From: SHWB01 sp050246875
Lineage (GTDB): Bacteria > Pseudomonadota > Alphaproteobacteria > UBA6615
Assembly (NCBI GenBank): GCA_050246875.1
Contig: JBFWVF010000004.1
Span: 310,001 to 374,000 of the forward strand
Length of the DNA: 64,000 nt
Reading direction: 5' to 3'
The first letter of the stretch is position 1. Every line of letters begins with the position of its first letter. Below, piece after piece: positions 27,034 through 34,700 of the stretch. The notes below the pieces were generated by a model. It was not told where the DNA came from. It saw nothing but the letters and a program-made list of their open reading frames with translations, and did not search any database. The translations under genes were made by a program, and so were the position numbers.

Positions 27034-27064
27034 TTGCCCAACAAAAACATTTCTTGTTGGGCAA
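27034..27064. promoter_or_regulatory. Perfect 11-base inverted repeat before the nucleotidyltransferase gene (candidate operator)
   Basis: TTGCCCAACAA, 9-base spacer, TTGTTGGGCAA. It ends 8 bases upstream of the ATG at 27026 and overlaps the alternative ATG at 27050. In DNA it could bind a dimeric regulator, possibly the gene product itself; in RNA it would form a hairpin over the start region. Confidence 0.6.
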
Positions 27065-27797
27065 TCTGGCGCCGCCGGGGGCAAAAAGCAACGTCTGCGT
27101 GTCATTCCCGTCCGTGAGAGGCGGATGACCGGCCCCATCAATGCGAAAAGTGATCGCCGAGCATTTCGGCCATCGTCGCACATGGCACCACGAGCCGACA
27201 CATAGCGTCATCTGTTCGCAGTGCAGCCTTGTCAGGCAAGTTCATGTGCATGGTGCGATGACGGAATCGGGAACATGCGACTGGGACCAGGCCGAACGCA
27301 CGATGCGACCGGGCGACGATTGCGCGAGCGGCGCGTACCGACGGGCAAGGTGAAGCGGCCGACCGCGCGCGACCTGATCTGGCTCGACAAGCTGCAGCGT
27401 CACGGTCCCCTGCCGTCCTCGTATCTGCACGCCTACGGTACGAGTCGGCCCTGCGTGCCGGCGTCGATGGACGGTACGACGCTCAAGCCGGCGCTTCCGC
27501 CATGCACGAGGGCCGTGCTTTTCGCCGCCGGATCATGATCCAGTTCGACGAGCGACCCGTCGGGGAGCACGCGCGAGACGGTCGGGCGGCCCGAACGCCC
27601 GGCACTGCTTCCTGATACGGGTTTGCGGTTCTCCATGATGCAAAGGTACGCGACCGCGGACCGACACCTCAGGGCCGGAAACTGGCCTTTGGCGCAACTG
27701 TCCGTGTCCTCCGGCGAACCGCCCGTCAGCGTATCCTGTCGGGGAGGAGATTCGCGCGCGCGGGAAGCCGCTGGTAGAATCGTCTCGCTTTTCCCTC
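27051..27797. other. Degenerate region with gene fragments, no intact gene seen
   Basis: About 750 bases between the nucleotidyltransferase and recombinase genes. A plus-strand stretch near 27349-27440 reads KRPTARDLIWLDKLQRHGPL, resembling the start of replication-relaxation-type helix-turn-helix proteins, but the frame degrades soon after. A minus-strand stretch from 27636 reads RPTVSRVLPDGSLVELDHDP and then also degrades. These look like remains of mobile-element genes, and neither can be given a function. Confidence 0.4.
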
Positions 27798-29492
27798 ATG
27801 CGTTACTTCATCTACTGCCGCAAATCGACCGAGGCGGAGGACCGCCAGGTCATGTCCATCGATTCCCAGCGCGCGGAGATCGAGCGGCTGGTCCGCGGCC
27901 AGCCGGACATCGAGGTCGCCGGCGTCCTCGAGGAGTCGTGCAGCGCCAAGGCGCCAGGGCGGCCGGTCTTCAACGACATGCTCGCCCGCATCGAGCGCGG
28001 CGAGGCGCAGGGCATCGTCGCGTGGCATCCGGACCGTCTGGCGCGCAATTCCATGGACGGCGGCCGCGTCATCTACCTGCTCGACCAGGGCATTCTCAAG
28101 AATCTCCGCTTCGCCTCCTTAACCTTCGAGAACAACCCCCAGGGCAAGTTCATGCTGTCGATCATCTTCGGCTACTCGAAGTACTATGTGGACAATCTCA
28201 GCGAGAACGTGAAGCGGGGTATCCGGGCGAAGATCGACCGCGGCTGGCGGCCCAACCGCGCGCCGCTCGGCTACCGCAACGACCGTACGACCGGAACGAT
28301 CCTGCCGGACCCCGTCCGCCTGCCGCTGATTCGGCGCATGTTCGACCATGTGCTGATGCATGGCACTTCAGCGCACACGGTCGCACGCCTTGCCCGCGAA
28401 TGGGGATTCCGGACGCCACAGACCCGGCGCGCGGGCGGGCGCCCGATCACGAACAGCACGGCCCATCGTATTCTCACGGACCCGTTCTACGCCGGCCTCA
28501 TCGTCTGGAACGGCGAGACCTATAGCGGCGCCCACGACCCGATCGTGACCCTCGCCGAGTTCCAGCATGTCCAGCGGGTCGTGCGCCGCCCCGACCGACC
28601 GCGTTCCTATCGCAAGGAATTCGACTTCACCGGCCTGATCCGGTGCGGTGGCTGCGGCGCCCAAGTGACCGCCGAGCACAAGGTGAACAGGTACGGCGCC
28701 CACTACACCTACTATCACTGCACGCACCAGCGGCCGGCGGTACCGTGCCGGCAGGGCTCCGTCCGGGCGGAGGAACTCGAGCGGCAGATTGCGGTGTTCC
28801 TCGCCCGGTTGCGCCTGCCCGACATGATTCATAACCTCGTCCGCGATGCGTTCCGGTCGGAAGACCGGAACCCCGACACCGCCGCCAAGGCCGAGCGCGC
28901 CTCGCTTCAATCCGCCCTGCGTGCGACGGAGAAGGCGCTCGCCAACCTGACGCACCTGCGTGTCCAGGAGTTGATCGGCGACGAGGAGTTCAAGGCGGAG
29001 CGCGGGAAGCTCTCGTCCGAGGCGTCCGGACTGCGTGAGCGGCTTGGCCGCCTGAACGAGGCCCGTTCGACATTCGAACCCGTGGCGATGTTCCTTTCGT
29101 TCAAGAACAAGGCCGTGGATTGGTTCCGCGACGGCGACCGGGAGTCGAAACGGCTGATCTTCACTGCGACGTGTTCGAACCCGACGCTGATCGACAAAAT
29201 ACTCAGCGTTGACGCCAGATTACCGTTCTCGTTCGTGGGCAATTCAGGCACCTGTCCAGTTCTGCTGGACGAGATGAATGAAGTCAGAACTTTTCTGGAC
29301 AGACGCGACCCGGAATTCCTGATGATGCTCGACACGATTCGGTATCTCGAACGGAAACATGGTGAAGCAACTCGGCCCCGCTCGATGACGCTGCCTAAGT
29401 CGTGTCCCGTGATCGTCTGGGTGGCGGGCGGAGGACGACCTCATACAGAGCGAAGAGGTTCCGCAGCATCCCGCGTGCCTGGTATTCGGTGA
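27798..29492 (+). CDS. Large serine recombinase (resolvase/invertase family)
   Basis: 564 residues. The resolvase domain (about 1-150) has the nucleophile Ser10 in YCRKS, followed by RAEIERLV and WHPDRLARN. The Recombinase domain (about 165-270) includes TNSTAHRILTDPFYAG. A zinc ribbon (CGGCG about 290, a second Cys pair with CTHQRPAVPCRQG) and a coiled-coil stretch (about 345-420) follow. This is the architecture of element-borne integrases and recombinases. The last 40 or so residues overlap a convergent small gene and look unlike the family, so the original stop may have been lost. No clear ribosome-binding site precedes the ATG. Confidence 0.85.
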   Translation: MRYFIYCRKSTEAEDRQVMSIDSQRAEIERLVRGQPDIEVAGVLEESCSAKAPGRPVFNDMLARIERGEAQGIVAWHPDRLARNSMDGGRVIYLLDQGILKNLRFASLTFENNPQGKFMLSIIFGYSKYYVDNLSENVKRGIRAKIDRGWRPNRAPLGYRNDRTTGTILPDPVRLPLIRRMFDHVLMHGTSAHTVARLAREWGFRTPQTRRAGGRPITNSTAHRILTDPFYAGLIVWNGETYSGAHDPIVTLAEFQHVQRVVRRPDRPRSYRKEFDFTGLIRCGGCGAQVTAEHKVNRYGAHYTYYHCTHQRPAVPCRQGSVRAEELERQIAVFLARLRLPDMIHNLVRDAFRSEDRNPDTAAKAERASLQSALRATEKALANLTHLRVQELIGDEEFKAERGKLSSEASGLRERLGRLNEARSTFEPVAMFLSFKNKAVDWFRDGDRESKRLIFTATCSNPTLIDKILSVDARLPFSFVGNSGTCPVLLDEMNEVRTFLDRRDPEFLMMLDTIRYLERKHGEATRPRSMTLPKSCPVIVWVAGGGRPHTERRGSAASRVPGIR

Positions 29493-29622
29493 TGGTCTCT
29501 CCGTACTCCTGCCGGTACACGGTAATGAACTGACTGATGTGTCCGTGTCGTACCGGCAAGCGATCAATTGTCGTTCTCGCCGCTCGGTGAAGAAAGGACC
29601 AGAAACTTGCGCTCCGGACCAT
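29395..29622 (-). CDS. Small hypothetical protein, convergent with recombinase
   Basis: 75 residues. The part from about residue 22 (RLPVRHGHISQFITVYRQEY, then GETITEYQARGMLRNLF and ALYEVVLRPPP) has the helical, evenly biased composition of a real protein and resembles short proteins found in mobile elements. The first 20 residues look random, so the true 5' end may be lost. Its 3' end overlaps the recombinase reading frame by 98 bases. Confidence 0.4.
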   Translation of the reverse strand: MVRSASFWSFLHRAARTTIDRLPVRHGHISQFITVYRQEYGETITEYQARGMLRNLFALYEVVLRPPPRRSRDTT

Positions 29623-29800
29623 TCATCGCCGAAGCGTAATCTCAGGATGCTAGTGAATCGGAGCGCGTCGACACCGTGCCTAGCCATGCCAGTAAAGCGG
29701 AGCAGCCGACGCACGTGATCAAGTGAATACTGTTGCCACTTGGGATTGTGCGGCTCTAGCCTAATCGGTGATTGGGAACGGGCGGCTGTCGGAGGCAACC

Positions 29801-30976
29801 ATGAGGGCGTTCACAGGCGCTGTCACGATACTGCTCGCTTGCATGGCCAGCGCCCTGGCGGCGCCATGCGGTCCGCTGCCATACACCCTGACGAACGGCC
29901 AGAACGCCGACGCCAGCCAGGTGATGGCCAACTTCAACACCTTGCTGGCATGCGTCCAGCAGGCAGCGGATCAGGCTGCGCGCGACAACATAGGTCTCCT
30001 CGGATTAAAGGTAGCGGCGCAGGAGGACGACGCGATCACACTGGTCGACGGCTTTGCCGACGCTTTTTCGAACGAAGATCACGTCGACACGGCGTCTTCC
30101 TCGAACGAGGTCTATAACGCGGTTGACCATTACTACGCGAACGGGGGATGGAACGTCGACACAACCTATGCGCCGGACACGAACCGGACTGCCTTCAACA
30201 CCTACGGCTTCCGCAATGTCATCTCCGCCGCAGCACTGTCCACTGCGGGAATTAAGCTTCGCTTCACCTTCGCGGCGGCGACGAGCGGCGATACTTTCAA
30301 TGTCGCCTCTGCCCGCGTTTACGAACAGGCATCGTCGGGTGACGCTTACGACGGCGACGGCACCAAAAATGCGGACATCACGTTCAATGGTGGGAGCGGC
30401 AGCGTGAACATCTCCGTCGGGCAAACCGCTGTCAGCGACGAGATCGACTGCTCCTGGTTCGATCCGGCGAAGGCGCTTGTTATCGCGTTCGGAGTCACGG
30501 GCGGCAGCTCGGACGACCTGCGGACCAAAGTGACCGTTACGGACTGGGCAACCTATGTGAAGGCTGGCGGTTCTGGCGAGACGGACACGGCCAATGTCAG
30601 TGGTTATTCGGCCGACAGCAACGGGATGGGGCTGTTCAAGGTCGAGGTCATGGTCTCGACCGACATGACGCTCCTCAACGACACCTATACGGCCAGCACT
30701 GCTCCCGACTCCGCCCGTATCGTCATCGATCACGAGGCGCTCGACAGCGTTACACTGAACACGGATTTCACGGCAGAGGTCAGTCGCAACGGCGGCACGA
30801 ACTGGACGGCGGCAACGCTGGCACAGGAGATCGACAACGGTTCGGGGCGGCAAATCCTCGCCGGCAGCGCCGACCTGTCCGGCCAGCCCTCCGGCACAAG
30901 CATGCAATGGCGGCTGAAAACCTTCAATGGCAAGGACCAGAGGGTCTACGGCGTAAGCCTGCAATGGGCGGAATAG
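29801..30976 (+). CDS. Secreted protein with phage-tail/fibre-like segments, unknown function
   Basis: 391 residues from the ATG at 29801, with GGAGG 10 bases ahead. A signal peptide is clear (residues 1-21, ending SALAA before PCG). The next segment LTNGQNADASQVMANFNTLL is the kind seen at the N-termini of phage tail or fibre proteins. The rest is a Ser/Thr/Gly/Asp-rich beta pattern ending in WRLKTFNGKDQRVYGVSLQW. It precedes the RHS gene set in the same direction. It may be a surface or secreted adhesin-like partner, but I cannot give a firm family. Confidence 0.65.
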   Translation: MRAFTGAVTILLACMASALAAPCGPLPYTLTNGQNADASQVMANFNTLLACVQQAADQAARDNIGLLGLKVAAQEDDAITLVDGFADAFSNEDHVDTASSSNEVYNAVDHYYANGGWNVDTTYAPDTNRTAFNTYGFRNVISAAALSTAGIKLRFTFAAATSGDTFNVASARVYEQASSGDAYDGDGTKNADITFNGGSGSVNISVGQTAVSDEIDCSWFDPAKALVIAFGVTGGSSDDLRTKVTVTDWATYVKAGGSGETDTANVSGYSADSNGMGLFKVEVMVSTDMTLLNDTYTASTAPDSARIVIDHEALDSVTLNTDFTAEVSRNGGTNWTAATLAQEIDNGSGRQILAGSADLSGQPSGTSMQWRLKTFNGKDQRVYGVSLQWAE

Positions 30977-31035
30977 ACTGCAGCCTTGTGTTACGCCGGG
31001 AACCGGCCTCGTCGTACTCCAAGAGAATGGCAGCC

Positions 31036-31329
31036 ATGCGCCCTGTCCGACCAATAAGCAGCATTGCCGTTCTGATTCTTGTCGTCGCGTTCGTTATTTG
31101 TACTCTGGTTGCCGCATTGCGTTACGGCGAAGTGTGGGCCGCAAACGGCTCCGTCGCCTACACCTACGACGCGCTCGGTCGGCTGACGACTGTTAACTAC
31201 GACACCAATGTCTGCCTGAAATACACCTACGACGCCAACGGCAACCGGCTGTCGCAGACGGTCAGCGTCGGCACCAATACCGACGCTGTCTGGGGCTGCT
31301 TCCGCTGGGGCAACGCGGACTGGCAGTGA
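31036..31329 (+). CDS. Short membrane-anchored or secreted protein with two YD (RHS-type) repeats
   Basis: 97 residues from the ATG at 31036 (an ATG at 31027 is in frame; spacing from AAGAGA favours the later one). Residues about 8-28 form one hydrophobic segment, either a signal or an anchor. Then two YD repeats follow: YTYDALGRLTTVNYD and YTYDANGNRLSQT. This is a miniature of the repeats in the large RHS protein downstream. It ends FRWGNADWQ and the next gene starts one base later. Confidence 0.65.
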   Translation: MRPVRPISSIAVLILVVAFVICTLVAALRYGEVWAANGSVAYTYDALGRLTTVNYDTNVCLKYTYDANGNRLSQTVSVGTNTDAVWGCFRWGNADWQ

Positions 31330-31330
31330 C

Positions 31331-31702
31331 ATGCGGCAGCACGTCCGACCTAGTGCCAGGCGAGCGCAGAGGCCGCTTTACTCGCGAGCCTCGCAGGCTC
31401 TGGTGTGCCACCGATTGTGGCTGGGGCTGGCTATTGCCTTGTTTCTGATTTCCTCGGGCTCCGTGCCCGCGCTCGGGCAGGTCGCGGTGCCGGATGAGCA
31501 CAGGGTCGCTCCGCGTCTCCAGGATGATCCTGATCCGAACCTGCCGGGCGTCTATATCTTCGATGTCCAGCCGATGTCGCCGGAGGCGAGCGCCCGGTTC
31601 CTGCGCGCGCGCGAAGAGCAGTTACGGACCGACCCTCCACGCCGTGTGGCGCCGTTACCGGAACAGCGGGTGACACCGCGCGAGCGGGCCGGGAGGAACT
31701 GA
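31331..31702 (+). CDS. Small secreted protein, unknown
   Basis: 123 residues. A long basic N-region is followed by a hydrophobic core (LWLGLAIALFLISSG) and an Ala-Leu-Gly cleavage-like site, so it should be exported. The mature part is Pro/Arg/Asp-rich with VYIFDVQPMSPEASARFLRA. The start is 1 base after the preceding stop and the RHS gene begins 2 bases after its own stop, so the three are read as one unit. Possibly a chaperone or accessory protein for RHS export; this is inference from position only. Confidence 0.55.
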   Translation: MRQHVRPSARRAQRPLYSRASQALVCHRLWLGLAIALFLISSGSVPALGQVAVPDEHRVAPRLQDDPDPNLPGVYIFDVQPMSPEASARFLRAREEQLRTDPPRRVAPLPEQRVTPRERAGRN

Positions 31703-31704
31703 AC

Positions 31705-34700
31705 ATGGCGCGACGGTCCAGGGTTCGACCGCTTGCGCGTCTGCTCTTTTTGTTAGCCTCCGGCGTCACGGCATTTCTTGCCACGCCAATGCCGGCCTGC
31801 GCGCAAAGTCCGACGCTGGTTCCGCAGCAGACGATCGCGGCGCCGCCATCGATCGCCGAACTGGCGCGCGCGCTCAAATACGACGCCTACCTCATCTACG
31901 AGTATGTCTACACGAACATCGAGTACAGCCCGTATTTCGGCGTGAAGAAGGGCGCCCTCGGCACGCTGCTCGACGGCAACGGCAACGACTTCGACCAGGC
32001 GGCGCTGCTCGTCGCCCTGTTGCGCCAGTCCGGCTACACGGCCAACTTCGTCTATGGAAACATCCGGCTCAATCAGAGCCAAACCAATGCGTGGCTTGGC
32101 ACCGATTCCACGAACGCTTGCCTCGGGCGAGATATGCTGGGTGCGGGAGGAATCCCGCGTGTTCTGACGACATCGGATGGCTCTTGCACCGGTACCTTCA
32201 CGCACATCGATATTTCGCATGTCTGGGTGACGGCGACGGGCGGCTCGCTTGGCGGCACCACCTACGTCCTCGACCCGAGTTACAAGGCCTACACGACGTC
32301 CGTTGCCGGCATCGATCTCGAGACGGCGATGGATTACAGCCGGGCGACCTTCGTCAGCAACGCAACCAGCGGCGCGACGATCACCTCCGACTCCGTCCAG
32401 AATCTCAACCGTGCCAACATCCATGGCGATCTGACAGCACACGCAAGCAGCCTGGTCGAATACATCCGGTCGAACATGCCGGCCGCCACGACGCAGGATG
32501 TCATCGGCGGCAGATACATTCAGCCTCTGACGCAGCCCTATTCCTTCCCGACGAGCCTTTCCTACCAGAAGCCCGGAGACTCACCCGAGACCTGGACCGG
32601 TGATATCCCCGACACCTATCGCACGACGCTCCGGGTGCAGGTCGGTGGCGTCGATCAGACCTGGTTCACGGACGAGATCTACGGTCACCGCCTGACCGTC
32701 GTCTACGACAGCAGCGCCCGGCCGGTGCTCTATCTCGACGGCGTCAGTCAGGGCACGGGTTCCGTCGGTGCCACGACCATCAGCTACACGGCAACGTTTC
32801 CCTATTGCTGGTACATCGGCTCCGGATCGGTGGCCGGCTGCGCCAGCGGTTACACGAATGTCTTTCCGCGTTCGAGCACCGTGCAAGCCGTCAATGGCTA
32901 CACCTATTTCATCGTGAATGGGTGGGGGGACACCGGCCGCGGCATGGTCGAGTTCCACCGAAAGCAGTTGCAGCAGAATATCGCCGCGGGTGGAAGCTCC
33001 GGTTCGGAACCCGTGTTGGGCCAGACCCTCGCCATGATCGGCTATTCCTGGCTGGCCCAGGTGGCGACGCAGGAACGCATCGTCGGTCGGTTTACGGACA
33101 CGAGTTCCTTCTATCACTGTTGGCTCGGGATCGTCGGTCAGGTTAACGGCACGTTCATCGATATGCCCGGGGGGTTCCAAGGGTCGGCCGTCCTCACCTA
33201 TGACCCGTCAGGCGACAGAACAAAAAGCGCGTTCGTGGCGGGGGCAGGACAGAACTCCGCCCTCGAATGGGGAACGATCGATCAAAGCCTCAGCCGCAGC
33301 AGCGTCTCGGCGATCTCCACGGTGAAGCTCCTCGACATCGCCAACAACCAGTCGCCGGGCACCAACCTCAAGTTCTACGACGCCACCTCGGCCAACTGGT
33401 CGTCCATCCAGTCGCTGCTGAGCAACTATCAGACGGCCGACATCAATCGGATCGCCAGCCGCATCAGCAACGGCTACCGGGTCATACTTCCCGAGAAGGG
33501 CAACGTCACCGAGGATGCCTGGACGGGCGCCGGCTATATATCGCTGCGCTTTGATACGATCTGGACGATCGGTCACAGCATTTCGTCCAATCTCAAAGGC
33601 GGCTACGCCACCAAACAGACCAACCCCAGCCAGGTCGTTCCAGACGTTCTACTCGTGACGCCAATAGAGCTGACGATCGATTACTCCAGCCTGCCGAAAA
33701 GCCCCGAGCCCGTCGATCTTCTAGGGGGTGCCTACCTCTATGACCACGACGACATAAGTGTTGGCAGCGGCGGCTTTCCCTACGGCCTGGCGTTCGGCCG
33801 GCATTACACCTCGGCGGCCCGTTACCAGGATGGGCCACTCGGGCTTGGCTGGACGCACGACTTCGCCATGAGCGCCGGAATCAACAGCGACGGATTCCGT
33901 GGCCTCGGCAAGGACTCTCCCATCGACGCGGCGGCGGCCATCGCCGCCATCTACATCGCCAGGGATCTGTTGAGCGATACAAGCTTTCCGCTCGACAGGA
34001 TGATGATCGCGACGCTGGTCCAGCGCTGGTTCATGGACCGGCTCATCAACAACACCGTCAACGTCAATCTGGCGCGCGAGACCAGACAGTTTCTCCGCCT
34101 CGCCGATGGCAGTTACAACCCGCCTCTCGCCTCGTCCGACCGGCTGAGCCTCGACAACGGCCAGTACACGATGACGCGCAAGGACGGCTCGACACTGGCC
34201 TTCGACGGCAATGGCAACATCGCGCGACAGACCTTCCCTGCCGGCGTCACGGTCTCGTACGGTTACGACACCTCCACGCCACCGCGCCTGGCCTCGGTCT
34301 CCAACAATCTCGGCCGCTCGCTCGCGCTCTGCTACGACGGCAACGGCAAGCTCGCCAGCGTCGCGGTCGGCAGTTGCGGCTCACCGCAGCGCTCGGTGAG
34401 CTATGACTATGACGACGACGACAATCTGAAAAGCTTTACCAACGCCGCCGGCGAAACCACGACCTTCGCCTACACGACGTCGGGCGGCGCGGCGACGCCA
34501 GGGCTGCTGACCCAGATCTTCTATCCCGCCGCGCCGTCGACGGCCTTCGTCACCAACACCTACGACACGCTGGGCCGGGTGGCGCGGCAGGCCAATGCGA
34601 CGGGCGCGGCGTGGGACTATTTCTTCGCCGGCTACCGCAGTGAGGAGGTGGACGCGCTGGGAGTGCGGCACGTGCTGTACTTCAATCCGCGCGGCCGCAC

